Shown: positions 34,139 through 42,244, counted from the stretch's first letter. The stretch is 64,000 nucleotides of DNA from DATKJS01 sp050015275 (GCA_050015275.1 JBEKBS010000005.1:62001-126000); one strand, 5' to 3'. The notes: generated from the letters alone by a model not told the origin. Numbers and translations: made by a program.

Positions 34139-34393
34139 TTACCCTTTCGCCCCTCTTTTCAGGAAAGCCGTCAGCAGGAAGGCGGCGCCGATGACGAGCA
34201 TGAGAATCCCCCAAACCAGGTTGAGGTTGAAGCCGAGGGATTTCCCGTACATCTCTTTTTTCGTCACCAGGCCGTAGATCCCGAGCAGGAGGCCGTAGGC
34301 GCTGAGGAGCCAGCCGATCGGGAGCTTGAGGTCGAGGATGTGTCCCTTGCTCATTCCCGTTTCTTGTTCTTTGATTTCGATCTTCCCGTTCAT
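34139..34393 (-). CDS. small two-helix membrane protein
   Basis: The 84-residue protein has two hydrophobic segments (about 26-44 and 58-79) separated by K-K-E-M-Y-G-K-S-L-G. The ATG at 34393 has AAGGAG 6 nt upstream. It starts 29 bp after the symporter gene in the same direction and is probably co-transcribed with it, as small subunits often are with SSS transporters. It is not a family I can name with confidence. Conserved pairing with the symporter would suggest an accessory subunit. Confidence 0.7.
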   Translation of the reverse strand: MNGKIEIKEQETGMSKGHILDLKLPIGWLLSAYGLLLGIYGLVTKKEMYGKSLGFNLNLVWGILMLVIGAAFLLTAFLKRGAKG

Positions 34394-34422
34394 GGTTCAC
34401 TCCTTCACGGTTGCCCGTCCGC

Positions 34423-36042
34423 CTACCAGAAAAGGATGTTCAGGAGGACGGCGAGGATGATCGCCAACGTCCCCCAGACCGCAGGCCGGGCCAGCCACCG
34501 CACCGCGGCTTTTGTCCTCGGCGTCAAGCCGAAAACGAGGCCTGCCAGCTCCTCCGGGTTCCGCTTTTGGGTGAAAAGGCTGATCCCGATCGTCACGACG
34601 AAGTCCGTCAGCCAGGCCCACCAGGCTTGGTAGAAATTGGCCGCCATGTCGCTCGCGTAATGAAGGACGCCGAGCTTGTAGAGGATGTAGTGGCCGGCGG
34701 CCGTCAGGATGCCGAAGAGCAGGCCGAAAAACCCGCCCCAGCCCGTGGCCCCGCGCCAGAACATCCCCAGGAGGAAGGTGGCGAAGAGCGGCGCGTTGAA
34801 GAAGCTGAAGACGAGCTGCATGTAGTCCATCAGGTTCGGGAACGACTGGACGATGTAGGCCGTCCCGATGCTGATCGCGACCCCGAAGACGGTGGCGTAT
34901 TTCCCCATCCTCAAGTAGTGGGCGTCGGGCTTCCCCTTCCTGATGTAGCTTCCGTAGATATCGTACGTCCAGATCGTGTTGAAGGCCGTGACGTTCCCGG
35001 CCATCCCGGACATGAAGCTCGCGAGCAGGGCTGTGATGGCCAGCCCCAGGATCCCGTTCGGCAGGTAATGCTTCATGAGCAGGATGAGCGCGGAATTGTA
35101 TTCCGTCGATGGCAGGGCGCTCTGGCTGAATTCGGGGAGGACGAGGAGGGCGACCAGACCGGGGATCACGACGATGACCGGGACGAGCATCTTTGGGAAG
35201 GAGGCGATGATGGGCGTCATCCGGGCCGAGTTGATGTTTTTCGACGCGAGGGCCCTTTGCACGACCAGGAAGTCCGTCGTCCAATACCCGAACGAGAGGA
35301 CGAAGCCCAGGCCGAAGACGACGCCGAACCAGTCGACGCCGAGGGGATTGTTGCTCGTGCCGAGGAACTTCACGGAGTGGAGGAGGGGTCCCTTGAGCTT
35401 GGCCACGAACCCGGCGAAGCCGCCCACCTCCTTCAGGCCGAGGAAGACGATGGGCAGGAGCCCGAGCCAGATGAGGAAGAACTGGATGACCTCGTTGTAG
35501 ATCGAGGACGACAGCCCGCCCCAGAAAACATAGAGGAGGACGACGACGGCGGCGAAGAGGATGCTCGCCGTGAGCGACCAGCCGAGCATGAGCTTGAAGA
35601 GGAGGGCCATGGCGTAGAGGCTAATGCCGCTCATGAGGACGGTCATGATGGCGAAGGAGATGGCGTTCAACCCGCGGGTGGCCTCGTTGTAGCGGAGCTT
35701 GAGGTATTCGGGAACGGTCCTGACCCTGCTCCCGTAATAGAAGGGCATCATGAAGATTCCCAGGAAGACCATGGCCGGGATGGCCCCGACCCAGTAGAAG
35801 TGGACCGTGGCGATGCCGTATTTCGCCGAATTGGCCACCATGCCGATGACCTCCAGGGCGCCGAGGTTGGCCGAGAGGAAGGCCAGGCCCGTGATCCAGC
35901 CGGGGAGCGACCGTCCCGAGAGGAAAAAGTCCTCGCCGGTCTTCATGTATTTCTTGAGGGAGTAACCGACGAGGATCATGACCAGGATGTAGCCGGAAAT
36001 GATCGCGTAATCGACGGCGTTCAGGACGATGACAGGGGCCAT
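34423..36042 (-). CDS. sodium/solute symporter, SSS family
   Basis: The 539-residue protein has about 14 transmembrane helices. The first ones carry the SSS signature: G-Y-S-L-K-K-Y-M-K-T-G-E-D-F-F-L-S-G-R-S-L-P-G-W and the A-N-L-G-A-L-E-V-I-G-M sodium-site helix. R-T-V-P-E-Y-L-K-L-R-Y-N follows. These match the SGLT-like sugar branch better than the proline branch, but the substrate cannot be fixed; sugar import would fit the neighbourhood. The promoter lies at 36081-36110, and a small membrane protein gene follows. Confidence 0.93.
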   Translation of the reverse strand: MAPVIVLNAVDYAIISGYILVMILVGYSLKKYMKTGEDFFLSGRSLPGWITGLAFLSANLGALEVIGMVANSAKYGIATVHFYWVGAIPAMVFLGIFMMPFYYGSRVRTVPEYLKLRYNEATRGLNAISFAIMTVLMSGISLYAMALLFKLMLGWSLTASILFAAVVVLLYVFWGGLSSSIYNEVIQFFLIWLGLLPIVFLGLKEVGGFAGFVAKLKGPLLHSVKFLGTSNNPLGVDWFGVVFGLGFVLSFGYWTTDFLVVQRALASKNINSARMTPIIASFPKMLVPVIVVIPGLVALLVLPEFSQSALPSTEYNSALILLMKHYLPNGILGLAITALLASFMSGMAGNVTAFNTIWTYDIYGSYIRKGKPDAHYLRMGKYATVFGVAISIGTAYIVQSFPNLMDYMQLVFSFFNAPLFATFLLGMFWRGATGWGGFFGLLFGILTAAGHYILYKLGVLHYASDMAANFYQAWWAWLTDFVVTIGISLFTQKRNPEELAGLVFGLTPRTKAAVRWLARPAVWGTLAIILAVLLNILFW

Positions 36043-36080
36043 CTCGTTCTCCTTTCCTCTTCTCCTCGCCCGCGGGGGAA

Positions 36081-36110
36081 CTTATAGCACAGGAGAAATC
36101 GGGGTGTCAA
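36081..36110 (-). promoter_or_regulatory. promoter of the symporter operon
   Basis: On the minus strand, TTGACA (36105-36110), an 18-bp spacer ending TGTGC and TATAAG (36081-36086) lie 38 bp before the ATG. The block TTTTTGACA ... CCTGTGCTATAAGTTC is almost the same as the methyltransferase promoter at 36967-36995, suggesting that the two share a duplicated promoter. Confidence 0.75.
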
Positions 36111-36164
36111 AAACGCTCGAGAGCCGGGCGGGAGAAGATGGGGCCGCCCGAAGAAGGCGGGGCG

Positions 36165-36932
36165 TCAGGCCTTCCAGGTCCAGGCGACGATCTGCTGGTC
36201 GCCGCGCTCGAGCGGTTCCCGGGCGAACCCGCCGAAAATCTCCCACCGAGCAAAGCCCGTGAGACGGAACAGGAGCTCGAGCTCGAACCCATAAACCCAG
36301 CGCTGGGTCGCATGGAAACGGTGGGAGGCTACCGGGGCGCCCGTCGGGTCGAGCTCGCGGATCTCGATCTCTGAACGCTGGGACTGTCGGACGACGTCCT
36401 TGAAGCGGGTGTCCCACATCTGGAACCGATGGCCGTCTCCGGCCCGCACGGTCTCGATCTCCATCACCGGCTCGCCGTCGGGCTCGGCCCAATAGCGGGG
36501 GCCGGGGTAGGACATGTGAACCACGGCCGCCCCTCCCGGCTGAAGATGGTCATGACAGCGGCGGAGGGTCGAAAGCTGGGCTTCCGTGGTATCGGCGTGG
36601 GCGAACGTGTTGAAGGCCAGGATGACCCGGGCATAGCGGCGCGGCATGGAGAAATCGCGCATGTCCGAGAGCCCAAGTCGGGGGCGATATCCCCGGTCGG
36701 CGGCCTTCTGCCGGGCGCGTTCGAGCATGGGCTCATAGAGGTCGACCCCGTCGGCGTCCACGCCCGCTTTGAGGAGCGGCAGGAGCACCCGGCCGGTCCC
36801 GCACCCGACGTCGAGGACCGGACCTCCCGCCTCCCGGCCCACATCAAGCCAGAAAGGAATATCGAAGTCCAGCCCCTCGAACATCAGGTCATAGAGCTCG
36901 GGAGCGTCGTAGGGTGAGAGCCTCTCGTTCAT
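36165..36932 (-). CDS. class I SAM-dependent methyltransferase
   Basis: The 255-residue protein has motif I V-L-D-V-G-C-G-T-G-R-V (39-49), an acidic residue at the end of strand 2 (V-D-A-D-G-V-D-L-Y), D-M-R-D-F motif II and a later L-Q-P-G-G-A-A-V-V-H. The C-terminal third (R-F-H-A-T-Q-R-W-V-Y onward) is the all-beta/alpha extension of the small-molecule O/N-methyltransferase group. The N terminus Y-D-A-P-E-L-Y-D-L-M is typical of this type. The substrate is unknown. It is monocistronic, driven from 36967-36995. Confidence 0.93.
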   Translation of the reverse strand: MNERLSPYDAPELYDLMFEGLDFDIPFWLDVGREAGGPVLDVGCGTGRVLLPLLKAGVDADGVDLYEPMLERARQKAADRGYRPRLGLSDMRDFSMPRRYARVILAFNTFAHADTTEAQLSTLRRCHDHLQPGGAAVVHMSYPGPRYWAEPDGEPVMEIETVRAGDGHRFQMWDTRFKDVVRQSQRSEIEIRELDPTGAPVASHRFHATQRWVYGFELELLFRLTGFARWEIFGGFAREPLERGDQQIVAWTWKA

Positions 36933-36966
36933 GGGTCAGGTCCTTAGGGGCGATTTGGCGGCTGAA

Positions 36967-36995
36967 CTTATAGCACAGGGGAAAGGGACTGTCAA
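36967..36995 (-). promoter_or_regulatory. promoter of the methyltransferase gene
   Basis: On the minus strand, TTGACA (36990-36995), a 17-bp spacer ending TGTGC and TATAAG (36967-36972) lie 34 bp before the ATG at 36932. Near-identical to the promoter at 36081-36110 over about 35 bp. Confidence 0.8.
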
Positions 36996-37012
36996 AAACA
37001 CTCCGCCGGCGA

Positions 37013-37228
37013 TCGGGCAGAGATGAGGCCACCTTTATCCCCCGGACCCCGGGGAACCAGTATAGCGGGACATGGGTTGAGCAAGAACCTCAGATTCGTT
37101 TCGGATATTTCCCAGAAGCGTGGCTCCGGGCCGCTCTGCCCCGCTTCTGTTGGTCGCTTCTCAGAATCCGCTCCCTGCCGGTCCCCCTTCCGCTACGGGG
37201 TCTTTCGGGTGGCCTCATCTCTGCCCGA
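37013..37228. repeat. 216-bp element with perfect 21-bp inverted ends
   Basis: The segment begins TCGGGCAGAGATGAGGCCAC (21 bp, 37013-37033) and ends with its exact complement (37208-37228). Inside are further stems: CCCCGG ... CCGGGG near 37037-37052, and CAGAAGCG pairing with CGCTTCTG across about 22 nt (around 37113-37149). It holds no convincing gene. It fills most of the 362-bp gap between the methyltransferase and the sigma54 activator. A MITE-like element, or a structured leader or small RNA with a long closing stem, would both explain it. No target-site duplication is obvious. Confidence 0.7.
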
Positions 37229-37294
37229 AGACAAAGGGGCGTGAGAAGAACGCCGACGCCTGACGTTTCCTTGCTAAAGGAGCGGGAGTCAACG

Positions 37295-38317
37295 ATGGAG
37301 AATATCCTCGAACGGGACCCGGAAACGGGCCAGGGCGACCCGCCGCCTCTCTATCGCAGCCCTTTCCTGGGGTCGGCCCCGTCCGTCCAGAGGGTCCGGA
37401 CGATGATCGAGAAGGTCAGGGATTCCGACGCCCCCGTTCTCATCCTGGGCGAAAGCGGGACGGGCAAGGAACTGGCGGCGAGGACGATCCACGAGACGGG
37501 ACGCCGCCGGGCCGGACAGTTCGTCGCGGTCAACTGCGGGGCCATCCCGGAGAACCTCCTCGAAAGCGAGCTCTTCGGACACGCCCGGGGATCGTTCACC
37601 GGAGCCCTGCGCGACAAGTCCGGCCTCGTCGAGGAGGCCGCCGGCGGGACCTTCTTCCTGGATGAGATCGGCGACCTCCCGCTCTCCCTCCAGGCCAAGC
37701 TCCTCCGCGTCCTCGAGGAGAAAAAGATCCGGAGGGTCGGGGAAACGAAGGTCCGGCCCGTCGATGTCCGGTTCGTGAGCGCCACGAACAAGGACATCGA
37801 GAAGGAGGTCGCCCGCGGGAATTTTCGCGAGGACCTTTACTACCGCCTCAAGATCATCCCGATCGAGCTGCCGCCGCTCCGGGAGAGGAAAGAGGATGTC
37901 GTCCTCCTCCTCGACCACTTCATGGACGAATACTCCCGATCCATGCGGCGGTCCCGGCCGCGCTTCTCCCCTCTGGCCCTGGAGCTGCTCCTGAGCTACC
38001 CCTGGCCCGGAAACGTCCGGGAGCTCCAGAACGAGGTCCAGCGCTGTCTCATCATCGCCGGCGACAGCCCCGTTGTGCGGGAGGATTTCCTGTCAGCGAA
38101 GATCAACCCCGGCGGCGAGACCGCCTCGCCGGCCTCCCAACGCCTGGCCGAGGCGCGGGCCGAGTTCGAGAAGCGGTTCTTGCGCGAGGCTCTCGTGCGC
38201 TGTCGTTTTCATCGTTCGCGGACGGCCGAAGAGATCGGCCTGACCCGCCAGGGACTGTTCAAGCTGTTGAAAAAACACAATATTCAGCCCCGGCGTCCGG
38301 CCTCAGGGTCAGAGTAG
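37295..38317 (+). CDS. sigma54-dependent activator without sensor domain
   Basis: The ATG at 37295 (GGAG 6 nt upstream) gives 340 residues. After about 23 residues, the AAA+ domain begins directly: Walker A G-E-S-G-T-G-K-E (52-59), the sigma54-contact loop G-S-F-T-G-A (99-104, a conservative change from G-A-F-T-G-A), Walker B G-G-T-F-F-L-D-E-I-G (117-126), the sensor region R-F-V-S-A-T-N and the arginine fingers F-R-E-D-L-Y-Y-R-L. A Fis-like helix-turn-helix closes the protein (T-A-E-E-I-G-L-T-R-Q-G-L-F-K-L-L-K-K). There is no receiver, GAF or PAS domain, so it is PspF-like in layout. It must be controlled by a partner protein or by abundance. Its target promoter is not evident here. Confidence 0.95.
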   Translation: MENILERDPETGQGDPPPLYRSPFLGSAPSVQRVRTMIEKVRDSDAPVLILGESGTGKELAARTIHETGRRRAGQFVAVNCGAIPENLLESELFGHARGSFTGALRDKSGLVEEAAGGTFFLDEIGDLPLSLQAKLLRVLEEKKIRRVGETKVRPVDVRFVSATNKDIEKEVARGNFREDLYYRLKIIPIELPPLRERKEDVVLLLDHFMDEYSRSMRRSRPRFSPLALELLLSYPWPGNVRELQNEVQRCLIIAGDSPVVREDFLSAKINPGGETASPASQRLAEARAEFEKRFLREALVRCRFHRSRTAEEIGLTRQGLFKLLKKHNIQPRRPASGSE

Positions 38318-38461
38318 GTCTCGGCCCCCTCAGGATATTTTTTTCGGAGCCAGGATCGCGCTCGGTGTATTCTCAGAAGCATTTCTCCTTGTACCTGCTG
38401 ACCTGATAAAAACGGTTCGGGAAGACGAGACCGCCGGGGACATGGGGCCCGTCCCCCTTTG

Positions 38462-38490
38462 TTGAAGCGACGGGCCGGATTGTGATAAAT
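38462..38490 (+). promoter_or_regulatory. promoter of the zinc-ribbon protein, leaderless start
   Basis: TTGAAG (38462-38467) and an extended -10 TGTGATAAAT (38481-38490) are 16-17 bp apart. The -10 ends 7-8 nt before the ATG at 38498, so the transcript starts at or next to the start codon. No ribosome-binding site is present. Confidence 0.5.
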
Positions 38491-38497
38491 TCGCCTC

Positions 38498-38785
38498 ATG
38501 GCGGACAAAGAGGACAAGCCCGGTGTCTTTCAGGTGACGTGCCCCTGCTGCGGGGCGCTCCTCTGGGTGGACGGCGAAACGCGGGCCGTCCTTAAATCCG
38601 AGAAAGCGAAAAAAGCCAAGGGCTCGCTCGACGAACTGCTGGTGAAGGAGAAGGCCCGGACGGACCAGTTCGGCCGCAAGTTCGAGGCGACCTTCGAGCT
38701 CCAGCGCGAGAAGCACTCGAAGGCCGACGAGATGTTCAAGAAGGCGCTCGAAAAGGCCGAAAAGGGAGAGGGCGAAGAAGGTTAG
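38498..38785 (+). CDS. small zinc-ribbon plus coiled-coil protein
   Basis: The 95-residue protein has a C-P-C-C-G-A-L-L-W knuckle (residues 15-23) resembling half a zinc ribbon, followed by a long charged helix (about 28-95) rich in Lys and Glu that is likely a coiled coil and oligomerisation segment. Only one Cys cluster is present, so zinc would need dimerisation or other ligands. The gene probably starts leaderless from the promoter at 38462-38490. Its TAG overlaps the TAA of the convergent nhaC gene (shared TTAG). Function unknown. Confidence 0.8.
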   Translation: MADKEDKPGVFQVTCPCCGALLWVDGETRAVLKSEKAKKAKGSLDELLVKEKARTDQFGRKFEATFELQREKHSKADEMFKKALEKAEKGEGEEG

Positions 38786-40230
38786 CTCCCGGCTTGGGTT
38801 TCATCTTCCCGCACGCGCGGGGCCATTGACCATCCTGTAAATCCGAACAAAACCAGCATGACTACCGACAGGTAGTTCATAAACGCCCAGGGCAAATACG
38901 CGAAGGTCGAGACCCCGATCGTCCCCGTGATGTAAACGCCGGCCATGCTCCAGGGGATGAGGGGGACCATGATCCCCCCGCTCTCCTCGATGATCCTCGA
39001 GAGGTTCTTGGCCGCGAGTCCCTTGTCTTTGTAGATGGGCGCCAGCAGGTCGGCCGGGATGATCATCGAAAGGTAGGAGCTCCCGGTGATCATGGCCGAG
39101 AGGACGGACGCGCCGACCGTCGTCACGACCAGGCTCGAGACCTGCTTCGTGAACCTCATGACCCGCTCGAGGATCACCGCCAGGCAGCCTGTCTTCTGCA
39201 TGATGCCGCCGAACGAGAAGGCCGTGAAGGCGATGAGCTGGGTCTCCATCATGCTCATCATCCCGCCCTTGGAGAGGAGCTTGTCCACGAGCTCGACACC
39301 GGTCCGGGCGGGGAGCCCCGAATTCATGGCCGTGGCCACGACGCCCACGGAGGCCTTCTGGAAAATAACGGCCAGGATCCCGGCGACGACGGACGACAGG
39401 ATCATGGCCGGGATGGTCGGCTTCTTGGCCACGGCGAAATAAAAGATGATGACCATGGGAAGGAGGAGCAGGACGTTGAACCGGAAGTTCGCCCTCAGCG
39501 TGGCCGTGATCAGGGTCATCGTGTCGGATTGAATGGCCCTGGCGCCGTATTTCAGGCCCACGACAAAGTAAATGGCCAGCCCGGCCAGCCAGGCGGGCAC
39601 GGCCGACCACATCATGTGCTTGATGTGGTCGAAGAGGTTCGAGCCGGAGATGACCGTGGCCAGGTTCGGGATGTCGGAGAGGGGCGACATCTTATCGCCG
39701 AAGTAGGCCCCGGCGACGATGGCCCCCGCAGCCGGGCCGAGGGGGAGACCGAGACCCATGGCGATCCCGATGAAGGCGACCCCCAAGGTGCCGACCGTCC
39801 CCCACGACGTCCCGGTCGCGATCGACGTGATGGTGCAAACGAGGCAGGCCGTGAAGAGGAAGAATTTCGGGGAGATGAGCTTCAGGCCATAGTAGATGAT
39901 CATGGGGATCGTGCCGCTGGCCATCCAGGCCCCGATCAGGATGCCGACCGAGAGCATGATGAGGATGGCCGGCATGGCCTTGTGGATGCTGTCGACGATC
40001 CCGCGCTCCATGTCTTTCCACTTGAATCCCAGGATAAGGCCCATGACGCCTGTGATGGATGCCGCGGCCACGAGGAGGACCTGGGCCTTGATCTTGTAGA
40101 CGCCGTAGCCGACGCCGAGCAGGAGGGCCATCGAGAGGAGCGGTATCAGGGCTATGCCGAAAGACGGGCGCTTCACGGTGGCGGGGAAATCGTCAGGCGG
40201 CGGCACTGTTTCTACCTGACGATCTTTCAT
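38782..40230 (-). CDS. nhaC: NhaC-family Na+/H+ antiporter
   Basis: The 482-residue protein has about 12 transmembrane segments and the NhaC landmarks G-T-S-W-G-T-V-G-T-L-G, G-A-Y-F-G-D-K-M-S-P-L-S-D and, near the C terminus, I-I-E-E-S-G-G-I-M-V-P-L-I-P-W. NhaC proteins exchange sodium or malate/lactate pairs for protons. Its ATG overlaps the stop of the isoaspartyl dipeptidase gene by 4 nt, so the two are coupled. This fits removal of sodium or an acidic product during use of Asp/isoAsp peptides (inference). Confidence 0.94.
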   Translation of the reverse strand: MKDRQVETVPPPDDFPATVKRPSFGIALIPLLSMALLLGVGYGVYKIKAQVLLVAAASITGVMGLILGFKWKDMERGIVDSIHKAMPAILIMLSVGILIGAWMASGTIPMIIYYGLKLISPKFFLFTACLVCTITSIATGTSWGTVGTLGVAFIGIAMGLGLPLGPAAGAIVAGAYFGDKMSPLSDIPNLATVISGSNLFDHIKHMMWSAVPAWLAGLAIYFVVGLKYGARAIQSDTMTLITATLRANFRFNVLLLLPMVIIFYFAVAKKPTIPAMILSSVVAGILAVIFQKASVGVVATAMNSGLPARTGVELVDKLLSKGGMMSMMETQLIAFTAFSFGGIMQKTGCLAVILERVMRFTKQVSSLVVTTVGASVLSAMITGSSYLSMIIPADLLAPIYKDKGLAAKNLSRIIEESGGIMVPLIPWSMAGVYITGTIGVSTFAYLPWAFMNYLSVVMLVLFGFTGWSMAPRVREDETQAGS

Positions 40231-41399
40231 CCCGAAAAGGTGCCCTTGACCAGAAGGCGGCCGCCCGACATCAGCTTTTTCCCCTTGGCGAAAACGCCCT
40301 GGAGGGCGAGGTCCCGGTCGAGGAGGACGAGGTCCGCGTCACCGCCGGCCGCGATCCGCCCCTTGTTTCCGAGCTTGTAGAACTCGGCGGCGTTGGTCGA
40401 GAAAAGGCGCACGGCCTCGCCGAGCGGCAGGATTCCCTTCAGGACGAGGTCCCGGAATTTCCGGAAGAGGTCTTTCTCCGTGGCGATCGTCAGGCGGACG
40501 AGCTTCCCGGACTTGTCGAAAACCGGCATGCTCCCGTTCCCGTCCGAGCTCACCATGATCCGGCCGAGCGCGAGGCCGTCCTTCTTGAAACGGGCGACGC
40601 ATTCCTCGAGGCTGACGTCGGGGTCGGTCGCGGGGTCCGGGTCGGGTCCGGCCGAGACGTCGATGGACCCGCCCGCCCTGACCCACTCGAGGCCGTCTTC
40701 GAAGAGCTCGCGGTTGCGGGTCATGTGGGTGGGGACGACCTGGGTCGGGGGGATCTCGGTCTCCCGGACGATCCGGAAGAGCATCTCGAGCCGCCGCTTC
40801 CCGTCTCCCATGTGGACATGGAGGACGCCCGCCTTCCCGCCGAGCATCCCGCCGACCCGGCACTCGGCCGCAAGCCGGGCGACCTCGTCGAACGTCGGCT
40901 GGGACGAACGATGATCCGACAGGGCGATCTCGCCCGCCCCGATGACCTTGTCGATGAGGATAAGGTCGCTCCGGATACTCCCGGTCAGGGTGTTCACGGG
41001 GACCTCGTAGGAACCCGAAAAAAGGTAGGTCGAGATCCCCTCGATCTCGAGGGCCCGGGCCTTGGCCAGAAGGGCCGCCATGTGCCGGGTGACACCGTCC
41101 GTCCCGAGGCAGCCGATGACCGTCGTGATCCCGTTCGAGATGATATCCTCGACCCGGATCTCGGGAGCCCGGGTGGCCGGGCCGCCCTCGCCGCCGCCCC
41201 CCAGGATGTGGACGTGCGGATCAACGAGCCCGGGCAGGACGGCGAGGCCGGCCGCGTCGACGACGTCCGCCTCGAGCCCCCCCAGGCGGAGCCCGCCCGG
41301 CCCGGCGACGGCTTCGATGGAGCCGCCGGCGACCAGGATATCCTTTTTTCCCAGGGGCTCTGGCCCGTAGACATCTCCGTTGCGGATCAGGATGAGCAT
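40227..41399 (-). CDS. iadA: isoaspartyl dipeptidase (beta-aspartyl peptidase)
   Basis: The 390-residue amidohydrolase has P-H-V-H-I-L-G-G-G-G-E-G-G (61-73, first metal pair), A-L-S-D-H-R-S-S-Q-P, H-V-H-M-G-D-G-K, P-T-H-M-T-R-N and the catalytic Asp in S-S-D-G-N-G-S. These are the diagnostic IadA blocks. The segment before S-D-H-R reads G-A-G-E-I-A-L, with Glu at or near the bridging position that is a carboxylated Lys in the E. coli enzyme, as I recall that sequence. It removes isoaspartyl residues from dipeptides in the cytoplasm. It is the first gene of the iadA-nhaC pair. Confidence 0.95.
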   Translation of the reverse strand: MLILIRNGDVYGPEPLGKKDILVAGGSIEAVAGPGGLRLGGLEADVVDAAGLAVLPGLVDPHVHILGGGGEGGPATRAPEIRVEDIISNGITTVIGCLGTDGVTRHMAALLAKARALEIEGISTYLFSGSYEVPVNTLTGSIRSDLILIDKVIGAGEIALSDHRSSQPTFDEVARLAAECRVGGMLGGKAGVLHVHMGDGKRRLEMLFRIVRETEIPPTQVVPTHMTRNRELFEDGLEWVRAGGSIDVSAGPDPDPATDPDVSLEECVARFKKDGLALGRIMVSSDGNGSMPVFDKSGKLVRLTIATEKDLFRKFRDLVLKGILPLGEAVRLFSTNAAEFYKLGNKGRIAAGGDADLVLLDRDLALQGVFAKGKKLMSGGRLLVKGTFSG

Positions 41400-41446
41400 G
41401 GGTTTAAATTAACACGCTTCCGCGGCCGGGGTCAAACCCGGGGCTT

Positions 41447-41475
41447 TTGAATTTCCCGGCGGGATTCTGTAGAAT
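41447..41475 (+). promoter_or_regulatory. promoter of the PlsC-like gene, near-leaderless
   Basis: TTGAAT (41447-41452), a 17-bp spacer and TAGAAT (41470-41475) end only 10 nt before the ATG at 41486. Transcription should start within a few bases of the start codon. No purine-rich ribosome-binding site is visible beyond AGGG. Confidence 0.6.
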
Positions 41476-41485
41476 AGGGCCGCAA

Positions 41486-42244
41486 ATGGCGACCTACGAA
41501 GAAGAATACAAGCGCATCGAGAAGGTCGTCCTCTTCCTTTCGAAGATGATGATCTTCCCCAAGAAGATCGACCTCCGTGGCGCGGAGAATTTCGTCAGGG
41601 AGGGCCCTAACGTCATCACCGCGAACCACATCGGGAGCTACAAGGACGTCGCCATCCTGCTCCTGACCAAGCCGGGGATGATCTTCTTCATGGCCAACAA
41701 GATGGTCTTCAATAAGGCCGAGGCGAGCGAGCTCGTCCTTCGTCACCTCCACCGGCACTTGGGCAATTTCGGGGGCTTCCTCCACATCATCCTCAACCCC
41801 TTTTATTCCTACATGGTCGATTTTGTCTCCGGCCACATCTCCCGGGTCGGCTCCATTCCGGTCGACATGTACGGCAAGAAAAGCACCTCGATCCTCAAGT
41901 GCCAGGAATACCTGAAAAAAGGCCGGGCCGTGATCGCCCTGCAAGGACGGGGCCGCGTCCATCCCAAGGACCCCAACCCGTACGTCAAGAGCTTCCGCCG
42001 GGGGGTGCCCATCATGGTCTATAACCTCTTCCGGGAAGAAAGACTCTCCGTGCCGGTGACGCCGCTCTCGATCTTCGGGACCCACACTCTTTGGGGAGTT
42101 CCCGGGCGGATCCGGGTCAATGTCGGCGCGCCCATGTATGTCAGGGACTACTGGGGCGGGACTGAGTCCAAGACCGTCGAGAGATTCCGGGACGCCCTGG
42201 AAATGAAGGTCTCCGGCCTTCTGCTCGAGAGCTTGAAATGGTGA
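41486..42244 (+). CDS. PlsC-like acyltransferase with divergent catalytic motifs
   Basis: The ATG at 41486 gives 252 residues; the frame continues 13 codons further upstream into the promoter. The fold resembles 1-acylglycerol-3-phosphate acyltransferases: I-T-A-N-H-I-G-S-Y-K-D (45-54) at the catalytic site and a later A-L-Q-G-R-G-R-V-H-P-K-D-P. The usual H-x4-D is stretched to H-x5-D (H48, D54), and the F-P-E-G block reads L-Q-G-R-G, so activity on the normal substrate is uncertain. A hydrophobic segment (about 88-112) may associate with the membrane. It likely modifies lipids, or is an off-type paralogue. Confidence 0.75.
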   Translation: MATYEEEYKRIEKVVLFLSKMMIFPKKIDLRGAENFVREGPNVITANHIGSYKDVAILLLTKPGMIFFMANKMVFNKAEASELVLRHLHRHLGNFGGFLHIILNPFYSYMVDFVSGHISRVGSIPVDMYGKKSTSILKCQEYLKKGRAVIALQGRGRVHPKDPNPYVKSFRRGVPIMVYNLFREERLSVPVTPLSIFGTHTLWGVPGRIRVNVGAPMYVRDYWGGTESKTVERFRDALEMKVSGLLLESLKW

